Shown: positions 19,617 to 28,313 of the stretch, piece by piece
How the letters are laid out: every line of letters begins with the position of its first letter
How positions within the stretch are numbered: the first letter of the stretch is position 1
Assembly: GCF_025847205.1 (NCBI RefSeq)
Contig: NZ_JAOYTH010000003.1
Location: forward strand, 186,001 to 250,000
DNA from: Pararhizobium sp. YC-54
GTDB taxonomy: Bacteria > Pseudomonadota > Alphaproteobacteria > Rhizobiales > Rhizobiaceae
DNA: 64,000 bases
Reading direction: 5' to 3'
The notes under the pieces: model-generated
What the model was told of the DNA's origin: nothing
The model's database searches: none
What the model saw: the letters and a program-made list of their open reading frames with translations, nothing else
Program-made: the position numbers and the translations under genes

Positions 19617-20174
19617 TCAGTTGCAATACAGCGTGTCGGGATAGAGGCCGGGTTCGGGATCGGTCCTCAGGCCCTCGCCGAGCGGCAATTGCATGATGAT
19701 CGTATCCAGCCAGCGGCCGTGCTTGAAACCGGTTCCCTTCATCAATCCGCCATGCTCGAAGCCTGCAGCGCGATGGACCGCGACGGATGCCGGATGCGCG
19801 CCGCCGATGACGGCGACCATCTGGCGGAAACCGAGCTGCGTACAGCGGCCGATCAATTCGGCAAGCAGCGCCTTGCCCACACCCTGGCCGCGCGCTTCCG
19901 GCGCCAGATAGATCGAATCCTCGACCAGGAACCGGTAGGCCGGGCGGGTCCGGAATGCCGAGGCATAGGCATAGCCGAGCAGCACGCCATCGGCGTCGAT
20001 AGCTGCGATATAGGGATAGCCGTTGCCGGTGATAGCAGAAAAGCGCGACGCCATTTCGGCCTCGTCCGGCGGCGTCATTTCATAGGAGGCGACGCCGTTC
20101 AGCACGGATTCCCGGTAGATCGCCGTGATGGCTGGAAGATCGGACAGGGTCGCGTCGCGCAGGATGAAAGCCAT
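19617..20174 (-). CDS. GNAT family N-acetyltransferase (phosphinothricin acetyltransferase-like)
   Basis: The 185-residue protein has the GNAT acetyl-CoA loop YLAPEARGQGVGKALLAELI (about 92-111) and the Pat-type features TAIYRESVLNGVASYEMTPP at the start and ASVAVHRAAGFEHGGLMKGTGFKHGRWLD near the end. This branch acetylates phosphinothricin, methionine sulfoximine or related amino acids; which one is not clear here. The start MAFILRDATL (20172-20174) was chosen over one 21 residues upstream because the latter is unlike the family. Confidence 0.88.
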   Translation of the reverse strand: MAFILRDATLSDLPAITAIYRESVLNGVASYEMTPPDEAEMASRFSAITGNGYPYIAAIDADGVLLGYAYASAFRTRPAYRFLVEDSIYLAPEARGQGVGKALLAELIGRCTQLGFRQMVAVIGGAHPASVAVHRAAGFEHGGLMKGTGFKHGRWLDTIIMQLPLGEGLRTDPEPGLYPDTLYCN

Positions 20175-20268
20175 CGGGAAAGCCTGTGTGAAAAGGAAGA
20201 CCACCTGTCCTCTGTCACATCGCGGCGGCGCGATCAAGCGGATGCCGTCTGCGGAATATGGACAACAA

Positions 20269-20292
20269 AAAAGGCGGCCGAAGCCGCCTTTT
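20269..20292. terminator. Bidirectional terminator downstream of ybhL
   Basis: AAAAGGCGGC (20269-20278) and GCCGCCTTTT (20283-20292) form a perfect 10-bp stem with a CGAA tetraloop. It lies 21 nt past the ybhL stop. Confidence 0.88.
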
Positions 20293-20313
20293 CCAGATGT
20301 TTACCGGTTCCGG

Positions 20314-21057
20314 CTATTCGCGGTTTCCGAGGAAGCGCAGCATGAACAGGAACAGGTTGATGAAGTCGAGGTAGAGCGTCAGCGCGCCCATGATTGCCTT
20401 GCGGCCGGCGGCATCAGCACTGTCTGCTTCATAGTACATTTCCTTGATCTTCTGCGTGTCGTAGGCGGTGAGGCCTGCGAAGATCAGAACGCCGATGGCC
20501 GAGATCGCAAAATCAAGCGCCGACGAGGCGAGGAAGATGTTGACGATCGAGGCGATGATCAGGCCGAACAGACCCATCATCAGGAACGAGCCCATGCCCG
20601 ACAGACTACGCTTGGTGGTGTAGCCGTAAAGCGACAGGGCGCCGAACGAAGCGGCCGTGACGAAGAACGTCTGGGTGATGCTCTGGCCGGTATAGATCAG
20701 GAAGATCGACGACAGCGAGAGGCCCATCAGACCGGCATAGACCCAGAAGGTCGTCTGCGCGGCGGAGACGCTCATCGTGTTGATACGGAAGCTCATGTAA
20801 AACACCAGAGCCAGCGGGGCGAGCATAACGACCCACTTCAGCGGGCTCACATAGATCGCCTGACCGAAGGCGGTCAGCTGTCCGTCAGCGAATGCGAATT
20901 GGAAGGCGGCAAAGGCGGCAATACCGGTGATCGCCAGACCAAGGGCCATAAGGTTGTACACCTTGAGCATATAGGTGCGCAGACCTTCGTCGATTACGGC
21001 CCCCGCCTGCGCACCAGTCTGCGCCGTCCGGGTTTGGTAGTTTCTAAGATCAGCCAT
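20314..21057 (-). CDS. Bax inhibitor-1 / YccA family membrane protein (YbhL-like)
   Basis: The 247-residue protein has seven membrane helices after a short cytosolic N-terminus. It shows the BI-1 family pattern VYNLMALGLAITGIAAF, FWVYAGLMGLSLSSIFLIYT and the C-terminal AYDTQKIKEMYYEADS with LYLDFINLFLFMLRFLG. BI-1 proteins are thought to be pH-dependent ion leak channels. In alphaproteobacteria this gene often carries the ybhL RNA motif in its leader; the 5' region here is annotated separately. It stands alone with its own terminator. Confidence 0.92.
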   Translation of the reverse strand: MADLRNYQTRTAQTGAQAGAVIDEGLRTYMLKVYNLMALGLAITGIAAFAAFQFAFADGQLTAFGQAIYVSPLKWVVMLAPLALVFYMSFRINTMSVSAAQTTFWVYAGLMGLSLSSIFLIYTGQSITQTFFVTAASFGALSLYGYTTKRSLSGMGSFLMMGLFGLIIASIVNIFLASSALDFAISAIGVLIFAGLTAYDTQKIKEMYYEADSADAAGRKAIMGALTLYLDFINLFLFMLRFLGNRE

Positions 21058-21120
21058 TGTTTCCTCTATATAAGCCCCGGTTTAGTTTACGGTGTCGGGT
21101 CACAAGGGCGCATCGTTTCA
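21058..21120 (-). promoter_or_regulatory. Possible ybhL-type RNA leader
   Basis: A leader motif is known upstream of ybhL in many alphaproteobacteria. The minus strand here reads CTTGAAACGATGCGCCC, then TTGTGACCCGACACCG, then the GAGGAAACAATG start region. I place it by synteny; I cannot confirm the consensus from memory. Confidence 0.3.
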
Positions 21121-21225
21121 AGATGCCAGCCACTCGGCCCAGGCGCCGCTGCGGGGCTTCAGCATGCCTGTGCTGAATATGATGTCGAAATATGACTTGC
21201 ACAAGACCGCAAGGAGCCTGAATCG

Positions 21226-21251
21226 CTCAAAAAGCCGCTTTCGGCGGCTTT
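21226..21251 (-). terminator. Terminator after the FtsX-like permease gene
   Basis: Read leftward, AAAGCCGC-CGAAA-GCGGCTTT is an 8-bp stem followed by TTGAGC after a short T-run (TTTTT in total). It lies 32 nt past the permease stop at 21283. Confidence 0.85.
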
Positions 21252-21282
21252 CCGGCTCTAGCGTTAACGGTTAACTGCCCGC

Positions 21283-23835
21283 TCAGAGTTCCCGCAGAAC
21301 GGGTGCAGCCTTTTGCCCGAGCACCCGCCAGGTGCCCGCCAGGCCGAAACCGACCGTGACGACGAGGGCGACAGCCATGGTGATCAGCGCCACATCCGGC
21401 AGGAAGGACGACGGCAAGCTCATGATTTTGCTCACCACGAACCATGCCGCGACACCACCGGCGAACAGGGCAAAGATCGCCGTTGACAGCCCGAGCATTG
21501 CATATTCGTAGCAGAAGGCGCGGATCAGCGTCGAGCGCGTCGCCCCCAGCGTCTTCAGGACGACGGCATCATGCGTGCGTGCCCGGTTGCCGGCGGCAAG
21601 CGCGCCCGCAAGCACCAGGACGGACGCGACCAGCGCGACGGCAGCGGCTGCGCGGATGGCCGTCGCCAGCTGCCCGACCAGCACGTTGATGATGTCGAGT
21701 GCGTCCTTCACCCGGACACTGGTGATCGTCGGATAGGCATTGGTCACCGCCTTCAGGGTGGCTGCTTCCTCCTTAGCCGTGGCGCCCGGATCGATCACGG
21801 TGGCAAGCCAGGCATGCGGCGCGCCGGCAAAGGTGTTCGGCGAGAACACCATGACGAAATTGATCGACAGGGACTCCCATTCGACCTTGCGGAAGTTGGC
21901 GATCCGGGCCGTGAGATTGCGGCCGAGCACGTTGACGGTGACGGTATCGCCGATCTTCAGGCCGAGCTCACCGGCCTCCTCGGCCGAAAACGACACCAGT
22001 GGTTCGCCGGTATAGTCCGGTGACCACCAGTCGCCCTGCGTCAGCGACGAATTTTCCGATCGGTTCCTGGCGTAGGTGATGCCGCGGTCGCCGCGCAGAA
22101 CCCATTGCCCGGCAGGCGGCACGTTCATTTTCGCCACGTCCTCGCCGTTGAAGGCGAGGATACGCCCGCGCAGCATCGGCACTTCGATGACCTTGCCCTC
22201 CGGCAGGCTCTTTTGCAGCAGGGCACGGAAGCCTTCGACCTCGGCGCTTTGGATATCGACGAAGAAGAAATTCGGCGCGCGTTCGGGAAGATTGCCGGTC
22301 AGTTCGCGGCGCAGATTGCCGTCGATCAGTGCCAGCGTCACCAGCAGCGCCAGGCCAAGGCCGAGTGACAGCACCACCGAGGGCGTCAAAGCGCCGGGGC
22401 GATGGATATTGCCGATGGCAAGCCTGAGCGCCGGCGAACTGACGCGCGGCGCCCGGCGGGCAAGCAGGGCGACCAGAACGGCGACGCCGCGCAGCACGAC
22501 GAACGAAAAGGCGATGGCGCCAAGGAACGTCAGCGAGATCGTCCGGTCATAGGCCGTGAAGATCGCAAGGCCGGCAAGCGCGCCGAGGCAAAGGGCGGCC
22601 GCCACGAGATAGGGCCAGGACGGCAGGCGTGCCCGCTCGAACCCCTGTTCGCGAAACAGCGCGGTCGCCGGCACTTCGCGGGCATGGCCAAGTGGCAGGA
22701 TGGCAAAGGCGAGCGACGTCAAAAGGCCGAACACGGCGGCAAGGCCGAGTGCGCCCGGATAGAGCTGGAACGCCGTCGAAATTGGCAAGACGCCGGCGAG
22801 GAATTGCGCCGCGACGAAGGGGATGAGCGCGCCCAGCACCAGGCCGATGCCGATACCGATCAGGGCAATCAGCAGAATCTGGATGAGGTATATGGTGGTG
22901 ACCATCGCGGCGGGCGCGCCGACGCATTTGAACGTGGCGATTACGCCGCGCTTGGAATCGAGATAGGCGCGCACCGCATTGGCGACGCCGACGCCGCCGA
23001 CGATCAGCGCCGTCAGCCCGACAAGGGTAAGGAACTGGGAAAAGCGGGTGATATTGGCCGTTAGCGCCGGCGCGGCATTCTGGCTGGTGCGAACGGACCA
23101 GCCTGCCTGCGGGAATTTTTCCTCCGCCTGCCTGCGCAAGGCCGGAACGCTGGAGGCATCCGCGACCTTGACCTTGTAGGTGTGCTCGACCAGGCTTCCC
23201 GTCTGCACAAGACCGGAAGCATCAAGCGCTTGCTTCGAGATCAGCAGGCGCGGTGCAAAACCAAAACCATCCGACAGGGCATCCGGTTCGCGCACGATAG
23301 TGCCCGCAATCCGAATGCGGGCGGTCCCCAGCAGGATTTCATCGCCGGCCTTGATCCCAAGGCGCTCAAGCAAAAGCGGCGCAGCCAGGCCGTCGTATGC
23401 ACCGTTGTTTTCTGAAAGCATATCGCCCAGCGGCGCGGCCGGCTCGCTTTCGAACGCGCCATAGAGCGGATAGGCTGCGTCAACGGCCTTCAGTTCAACC
23501 AGCGCCTGGTTGGAGCCATCCGGCAGCCGGGCCATCGAGCGCAGGCCGGACGAGACGGCAACCGTGCCGAGGCTGTCGATGAACGCTTTCTCCTCATCGG
23601 TCGCGACGCGGTTGTTGAGTTCAAAGCGGATATCGCCGGCGAGCAGTTCGCGGCCCTGGCTGGCGATGGAGCCGGTGATCGATTGCGACAGCGAGTTGAC
23701 CCCGGCGATGGCTGCCGTTCCAAGCGCCACGCAGGCAAGGAAGATATAGAACCCGCGCAAGCCGCCGCGCATTTCGCGAAGCGCAAGGCGGAAAGCCAGT
23801 CCGGGACGAAACCCGCCGAAAGCAGCGGCGCTCAT
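21283..23835 (-). CDS. ABC transporter permease, FtsX-like (YbbP family)
   Basis: The 850-residue protein has two FtsX-type repeats: an N-terminal helix (about 28-50), a large periplasmic part, four helices between about 260 and 440 with an additional helical region to 490, a second periplasmic part, and three C-terminal helices (about 740-840). This is the layout of YbbP-type permeases. With its ATPase partner (ATGA overlap, 23832-23835) it probably forms a mechanotransmission transporter that lifts lipids or esters to the envelope. The neighbouring divergent SGNH esterase gene is the usual companion (E. coli ybbA-ybbP next to tesA). Confidence 0.9.
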   Translation of the reverse strand: MSAAAFGGFRPGLAFRLALREMRGGLRGFYIFLACVALGTAAIAGVNSLSQSITGSIASQGRELLAGDIRFELNNRVATDEEKAFIDSLGTVAVSSGLRSMARLPDGSNQALVELKAVDAAYPLYGAFESEPAAPLGDMLSENNGAYDGLAAPLLLERLGIKAGDEILLGTARIRIAGTIVREPDALSDGFGFAPRLLISKQALDASGLVQTGSLVEHTYKVKVADASSVPALRRQAEEKFPQAGWSVRTSQNAAPALTANITRFSQFLTLVGLTALIVGGVGVANAVRAYLDSKRGVIATFKCVGAPAAMVTTIYLIQILLIALIGIGIGLVLGALIPFVAAQFLAGVLPISTAFQLYPGALGLAAVFGLLTSLAFAILPLGHAREVPATALFREQGFERARLPSWPYLVAAALCLGALAGLAIFTAYDRTISLTFLGAIAFSFVVLRGVAVLVALLARRAPRVSSPALRLAIGNIHRPGALTPSVVLSLGLGLALLVTLALIDGNLRRELTGNLPERAPNFFFVDIQSAEVEGFRALLQKSLPEGKVIEVPMLRGRILAFNGEDVAKMNVPPAGQWVLRGDRGITYARNRSENSSLTQGDWWSPDYTGEPLVSFSAEEAGELGLKIGDTVTVNVLGRNLTARIANFRKVEWESLSINFVMVFSPNTFAGAPHAWLATVIDPGATAKEEAATLKAVTNAYPTITSVRVKDALDIINVLVGQLATAIRAAAAVALVASVLVLAGALAAGNRARTHDAVVLKTLGATRSTLIRAFCYEYAMLGLSTAIFALFAGGVAAWFVVSKIMSLPSSFLPDVALITMAVALVVTVGFGLAGTWRVLGQKAAPVLREL

Positions 23836-24545
23836 GCGGACGCAGCCTTGGACAGCGGCGCGGAAACCGGCTGCTCATGAGTAGCGCCGGAAACGATCTC
23901 GCCAGAGCGGACCCGAACCTGGCGCGAGCAGCGGGCGGCAAGCGATGCATCATGAGTGACCAGAACCAGCGTCATGTCGCGCTCGGCCTGCTTGGAAAAG
24001 ATCAGATCAGCCACTTGGCTGCCGGTTTCGGCATCGAGATTGCCGGTCGGCTCGTCAGCGATCAGAAGCTTCGGCGATGGTGCAAGAGCGCGAGCAATGG
24101 CGACGCGCTGCTGCTCGCCGCCGGACAACTGGCCGGGATAATGCGACAGCCGCTCGCCGAGACCGACGGAGACAAGCTCCTGCCGGGCGATCTTAAAAGC
24201 GTCGCGGACATTGGCAAGCTCGAGCGGCACGGCGACATTTTCCAGCGCCGTCATGTTCGGGATCAGATGGAAAGACTGGAAGACGATGCCGATATTGCGG
24301 CCGCGAAACTCCGCCACCCGGTCTTCGCTCAAGCCATGCAAGGGCGTGCCGTCGATGACGATCTCGCCGCTATCGAGACGTTCCAGCCCGGCCAGAACCA
24401 TCAGCAGCGTGGATTTACCGGATCCGGAAGGACCGACGATACCGACGGATTCGCCGGCATCGATCGACAGGTGCATTCCCTTGAGAACATGAACGGACGC
24501 AGCGGCCTGGCCGAGGGTCAGATCCGCATTTTTCAGATCGATCAT
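23832..24545 (-). CDS. ABC transporter ATP-binding protein, LolD/YbbA type
   Basis: The 237-residue ATPase has Walker [10 protein letters not shown] (38-46), signature [15 protein letters not shown], Walker [13 protein letters not shown] and switch His [23 protein letters not shown] is the Q-loop of the MacB/LolD/FtsE branch. It overlaps the permease start by 4 nt. I chose ATG 24543-24545 ([11 protein letters not shown]); the longer frame to 24815 runs through the divergent promoter region and the esterase coding sequence and is not credible. Confidence 0.92.
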   Translation of the reverse strand: MIDLKNADLTLGQAAASVHVLKGMHLSIDAGESVGIVGPSGSGKSTLLMVLAGLERLDSGEIVIDGTPLHGLSEDRVAEFRGRNIGIVFQSFHLIPNMTALENVAVPLELANVRDAFKIARQELVSVGLGERLSHYPGQLSGGEQQRVAIARALAPSPKLLIADEPTGNLDAETGSQVADLIFSKQAERDMTLVLVTHDASLAARCSRQVRVRSGEIVSGATHEQPVSAPLSKAASA

Positions 24546-24629
24546 GGTTTTTGCCAAGGGAAACTGTCCTATATGTACAATATGAAGGTTGCCGGAACGG
24601 CTGACTTTTACCGATTTAAGGGCGCGTTC

Positions 24630-25271
24630 ATGCGAATAAAAGGTTTCTGTACATTTTTGTTGGCGATCACGGCGATTGTGATCATGCCGGCGATCAGCCG
24701 CGCAGAGCCGCTCAACCTCGTCGGTTTTGGCGACAGCCTGATGGCCGGCTACCAGTTGCCGGCAAAAGATGCCTTTCCGGCCCGGCTGGAAAAGGCATTG
24801 CGCGCCAAAGGTCACGACGTGGTAATCAGCAATGCCGGCGTCTCGGGCGACACGACTTCAGGCGGTCTGGCGCGGATCGACTGGTCGGTGCCGGATGGCA
24901 CCAAGGGCGTCATCCTTGAACTCGGCGCCAATGATGCCCTGCGCGGCATCGCGCCGGAGGAAAGCCGCAGGAACCTCGTCGCCATGATCGAGAAGCTGAA
25001 ATCGCGCGGTATCCCGGTGCTCTTGGTCGGCATGATGGCGCCGCCGAACATGGGCGGCGATTATGCGGCGCGGTTCAATCCGATCTATCCGGAGCTTGCC
25101 AAGACCTATGGCACGGAACTCTATCCGTTCTTTCTCGACGGCGTTGTCGAAGATGCTAAACTGAAGATCGACGATGGTATGCATCCGAACGGCGATGGCA
25201 TCGGCGTTATGGTAGACCGCTTCCTGCCATCGGCCGAACGTTTCCTTCAATCACTCTCAACGGGAGGTTGA
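24630..25271 (+). CDS. Periplasmic SGNH esterase / TesA-like arylesterase
   Basis: The 213-residue product has a signal peptide (1-25, SRA|EP) and the SGNH blocks: GFGDSLMAGY with catalytic Ser36, GVSGDTTSGG (Gly of the oxyanion hole), LGANDALRG (Asn) and DDGMHPNGDG with the catalytic Asp182 and His185. This is the TesA/thioesterase I-lysophospholipase branch. It is divergent from the YbbA/YbbP-type transporter, the same pairing as in enterobacteria, and the two may act on the same envelope lipid. An upstream in-frame ATG at 24573 would spoil the signal peptide. Confidence 0.9.
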   Translation: MRIKGFCTFLLAITAIVIMPAISRAEPLNLVGFGDSLMAGYQLPAKDAFPARLEKALRAKGHDVVISNAGVSGDTTSGGLARIDWSVPDGTKGVILELGANDALRGIAPEESRRNLVAMIEKLKSRGIPVLLVGMMAPPNMGGDYAARFNPIYPELAKTYGTELYPFFLDGVVEDAKLKIDDGMHPNGDGIGVMVDRFLPSAERFLQSLSTGG

Positions 25272-25411
25272 CGCTAACCAAACAAGAACTATTTGCTTGT
25301 TCAGGACCTGTTAATCCCGTTGGATAAATATTGCAGGTGCGAAATTGTAATTGCTTCCAGATGGCAAGCATGATTCGCTGGGTTATCTTCAAGAGATTCG
25401 GGGAGCTCGTT

Positions 25412-25999
25412 ATGCCGAGACTTTTCACCGCCCTCGAGATACCGCGTAATGCCGCGATGAGCCTTTCATTGTTGCGTGGTGGTCTTCCCGGTGCCCGTTG
25501 GATCGATGTGGAGAACTACCACATCACCCTTCGCTTCATCGGTGACGTCGACAATCGTACCGCCGACGAGATCGTCGACCGGCTGGACCGCATCGAACGA
25601 CCGGAATTCCAGCTGCAGCTGACCGGCACCGGCGCCTTCGGATCGAAAAAACCGCATTCCGTCTGGGCGGGCGTCAGCAATCCGCCGGAACTCTATGCCC
25701 TTCAGGCGGAAATCGAACGGATTTGCCAGCGGCTGGGCCTGCCAGCCGATCCCCGCAAATTCGCCCCGCATGTCACGCTCGCGCGGTTGCGCTCTTCGCG
25801 GGTCGAGGATGTCGTCGGCTACCTCTCGGGCCGCGGCGGCTTCTATACCAATCCCTTCACGGTTTCGCGCTTCGTGCTCCTGTCGTCGCGCGATTCGGTC
25901 GGCGGCGGCCCTTATGTCACCGAAGAGGTCTTCCCGCTCTATGAGCGTGCTTCGAGCCTGCCGATGAGCGACCTGCATCCCTCAAAGAGCATGTTGTAA
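25412..25999 (+). CDS. thpR: RNA 2',3'-cyclic phosphodiesterase ThpR (2'-5' RNA ligase family)
   Basis: The 195-residue protein has the two catalytic HxTx motifs HITL (37-40) and HVTL (120-123) of the 2H phosphoesterase fold. ThpR opens 2',3'-cyclic phosphate ends and can join 2'-5' RNA ends in vitro. MPRLFTALEIP is the conserved N-terminus, so I start at 25412 rather than 25331. The last 20 codons overlap the convergent phosphatase remnant by 61 bp, so its C-terminal tail (RASSLPMSDLHPSKSML) is probably not conserved. Confidence 0.92.
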   Translation: MPRLFTALEIPRNAAMSLSLLRGGLPGARWIDVENYHITLRFIGDVDNRTADEIVDRLDRIERPEFQLQLTGTGAFGSKKPHSVWAGVSNPPELYALQAEIERICQRLGLPADPRKFAPHVTLARLRSSRVEDVVGYLSGRGGFYTNPFTVSRFVLLSSRDSVGGGPYVTEEVFPLYERASSLPMSDLHPSKSML

Positions 26000-26399
26000 A
26001 CGGTTTCGAAGCCTTCCGGCCCCTCGTCATAGGGGTCGGGGACGTCGCGTACAGTACCCAGCGTATAGTCGAGAAACAGATGCAGTTTATGCTGCACCTT
26101 AGGCGGTGCCAGTGCGCGCAGATTGGCGAGATTGCTGCGGTCCATCGCGAAGATCAGATCGAAGGCCTCGAAATCGCCGGCATCGACCTTGCGCCCGCGC
26201 TGGCCGGCAATGTCGATCCCATGTTTCAGCGCAACGGCGATCGAGCGGTGATCCGGCGGATCGCCGATATGCCAGCCGCCGTGCCGGCCGAATCGACGTC
26301 CACCGGACCATCCCCCGCAACATGACGCAAAATGCCCTCGGCCAAGGGCGAGCGGCAGATATTGCCGAGACAGACGAAGAGAATTCTGACAGGTTTCAT
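25939..26399 (-). pseudogene. Low-molecular-weight protein tyrosine phosphatase, frameshifted
   Basis: The first frame (from ATG 26397-26399) has [20 protein letters not shown] with the catalytic CX5R loop (C10, R16) and continues to SAGTAAG. The remainder (WHIGDPPDH..., AMDRSNLANL, DVPDPYDEG, FETVYNMLFEGCR) lies in another frame ending at 25939. The frames join if one G is restored at about 26280-26281, where homologues read SAGTGGWHIGDPP. The general-acid Asp (DVPDPYDEG) is intact. Either a true 1-nt deletion inactivated the gene or the base was lost in sequencing. It overlaps the 3' end of thpR. Confidence 0.85.
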
Positions 26400-26415
26400 A
26401 TTATCCAACGGGCCT

Positions 26416-26460
26416 GCTGCAGCGACCTTTGCGCGTCATAAATGACGCTCGACGCTGTAG
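26416..26460. repeat. 45-nt rhizobial palindromic repeat, copy A
   Basis: GCTGCAGCG ... CGCTGTAG are the outer arms and GCGTCAT/ATGACGC the inner arms of a long hairpin. A copy with three mismatches lies at 38959-39003. Both copies sit upstream of a rightward gene. Confidence 0.88.
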
Positions 26461-26539
26461 GAAAAGGTTGAACCTATCCGCGCCTGCCGCGTTGTGGAAC
26501 CGGAAAATGCCGCCATCGAAGAAGCTGGAGGGAACTGCC

Positions 26540-26857
26540 ATGAAACAGGAAAAACTCACCGCGGAAGCAATCGCCGAGAACCTGCACAAGATGGAGGGCT
26601 GGGTGCTTGCGGAAGACGGGATGTCGATCTGGAAAGCCTTTCGGTTCAAGAGCTTCGTCGAGGCCTTCGCCTTCATGACCGAAAGTGCGCTGGCGGCGGA
26701 AAAATTCGGCCATCACCCCGAATGGTTCAATGTCTACAACAAGGTGGACGTGACGCTGACCACCCATGATTCGCAAGGGCTTACCGAGCTGGACTTCAAG
26801 CTGGCCGCAAGGATGGACCGGGCGGCGGCCGGGCGGATGCCGGACCATATGAAGTAA
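26540..26857 (+). CDS. phhB: Pterin-4a-carbinolamine dehydratase
   Basis: The 105-residue protein has the family motif [22 protein letters not shown] (about 58-79 region) with the catalytic histidines and [14 protein letters not shown] before it. It dehydrates 4a-hydroxytetrahydropterin and so recycles the cofactor of aromatic amino acid hydroxylases. The start [10 protein letters not shown] at 26540 has GGAGGGAACTGCC upstream; a longer reading would cross the palindromic repeat. No phenylalanine hydroxylase gene is in the window. Confidence 0.93.
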   Translation: MKQEKLTAEAIAENLHKMEGWVLAEDGMSIWKAFRFKSFVEAFAFMTESALAAEKFGHHPEWFNVYNKVDVTLTTHDSQGLTELDFKLAARMDRAAAGRMPDHMK

Positions 26858-26898
26858 GGCCATTTGAAATAGCCGCAGCGCTCACCATATGATTTTCC

Positions 26899-27297
26899 AT
26901 GACGGATGGGACAGACAAGATGGATGACATCAAGATCGGCGAGATTTTGCTGCCTGGCGAGGAAAGCGAGCAGGAAGCGAAGGCCCGCAAGGTGCAGCGC
27001 CGTTTCTGGCCGACCCTGAAACGGGCGATGCGGCAGGTGCCGTTCAGCCGCGACGTCGTTGCCGCCTATTATTGCGCGATGGACCCGGCGACGCCGATGC
27101 GCACGCGCGGCATCCTCTTGGGCGCGCTCGCCTATTTCGTCATGCCGTTCGATTTCCTTCCCGACGTTTTGGCCATGATCGGCTTTTCCGACGACATCGC
27201 CGTGCTGACCGCTGCCTTTGCGGCGATCAGCGGCCAGATCAAGGAAAAGCACTACATCAAGGCGGACGAGGCCTTGCAGGACAAGCTTCCCGACTGA
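26899..27297 (+). CDS. YkvA / DUF1232 family protein
   Basis: The 132-residue protein has the DUF1232 core: a helix RTRGILLGALAYFVMPFDFLPDVLAMIGFSDD with the hallmark PFDFLPD (about 82-89), followed by a second hydrophobic helix VLTAAFAAISGQI. Such proteins are small and membrane-associated; the function is unknown. ATG 26920 (MDDIKIGEILL) is an alternative start. It converges with the sigma-factor gene, 6 nt apart. Confidence 0.85.
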   Translation: MTDGTDKMDDIKIGEILLPGEESEQEAKARKVQRRFWPTLKRAMRQVPFSRDVVAAYYCAMDPATPMRTRGILLGALAYFVMPFDFLPDVLAMIGFSDDIAVLTAAFAAISGQIKEKHYIKADEALQDKLPD

Positions 27298-27303
27298 GCC
27301 GCG

Positions 27304-27876
27304 TCAATGGGCGCTATCGACGCCGTCCTCTTCGAGCAGGGCCCGCAATTTGCCGAACGCAAGGCGGATGCGCGACTTGACCGTTCCGAGTGGCAGACCA
27401 GTCGCTGCCGAAATCTCCGAATGCGACTGACCGAAGAAAAATGCCATCTGGATCAGGGTCACCTGCTCCGGCGGCAACTTCGCCAGCGCAATCCGGACGA
27501 TCTGCTCGCGATCTTCACTTTCGATCAGGTCATCCGGCGTGGGAGGTGCCGCGGGCAGGAGCAACGGCTCGTATGCATCAAGCGCACCCTTGCGCTGCCG
27601 CCGTGCCACATCGATACGCCGATTGCGGGCGATGCGGAAAAGCCATGTCGAAAGCGAGGATTTTTCCGGATCGTAGAGATAAGCCTTCTGCCAGAGAATG
27701 ACCATCACTTCCTGCACGACCTCTTCCGCCTCGGCGACGCCGGCGTTCTGCCGCATCAGGAAGGATTTCAGCCGCGGCGCGAAAAAGTCGAAGAGTTCGC
27801 AAAAGGCGATCTGGTCACGATTGCGTGCGACGGCCACGGCAAGGGCTGCGAAATGCTGTCTGACTTCAACATTCAT
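27304..27876 (-). CDS. ECF-type RNA polymerase sigma factor
   Basis: The 190-residue protein has sigma region 2 (FCELFDFFAPRLKSFLMRQ, AEEVVQEVMVILWQKAYLY, SLSTWLFRIARNRRIDVARR) and region 4 (ALAKLPPEQVTLIQMAFFFG, HSEISAATGLPLGTVKSRIR). It lacks regions 1 and 3, so it is an ECF (group 4) factor. The start MNVEVRQHF (27874-27876) is preferred; the reading to 28296 would span most of the upstream gap. No anti-sigma gene lies beside it, so its control is not evident. A divergent IalB gene lies 437 nt upstream. Confidence 0.9.
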   Translation of the reverse strand: MNVEVRQHFAALAVAVARNRDQIAFCELFDFFAPRLKSFLMRQNAGVAEAEEVVQEVMVILWQKAYLYDPEKSSLSTWLFRIARNRRIDVARRQRKGALDAYEPLLLPAAPPTPDDLIESEDREQIVRIALAKLPPEQVTLIQMAFFFGQSHSEISAATGLPLGTVKSRIRLAFGKLRALLEEDGVDSAH

Positions 27877-28313
27877 TCCGCTTTTGATGGCCTCCCGCCC
27901 CTGATTTCGCAGTATTTCACAAGAGGTACCGCGCTTTTGGCAAAGGTCAAACTCTTGCCTGATTCTTTGTGACATAAAACGAACGCCGGGCACGCGTCGG
28001 CTGATCGGGCAGTTGCCCGGCAAGTGAAACGTGCAGGGCAGCGGAATTCGGCATTTTCCCGCCGGTACCGTTCTCTGGGTTTTCGCACAGCATGGACCAA
28101 GGCAAGCTTGCACAGTTCGGGCGCTTAACCGCTGGCCTGACGAGCCGGGTTTGCGTCGTCCTCTGTTCCGTATTAAAGCGGATAGCGCAGCAAGTTCAGG
28201 GAATGTTGACGGTTTGGTAACCTGAATTAAGTCAAAATAAATCAAATCGTGACCAAGCGTTGCCCGGCTTATGCTGATCGGGCTTTGGGCGCTCAAGAAA
28301 CCGGCAGGACAAG
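27877..28313. other. 437-bp gene-free region between sigma factor and ialB-like gene
   Basis: It holds the divergent promoters of both genes. The right end (about 28190-28260) is A+T-rich compared with the rest. TTGACG at 28206-28211 resembles a -35 box for the rightward gene, but the -10 is not clear. I see no structured RNA or small gene that I can support. Confidence 0.4.
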
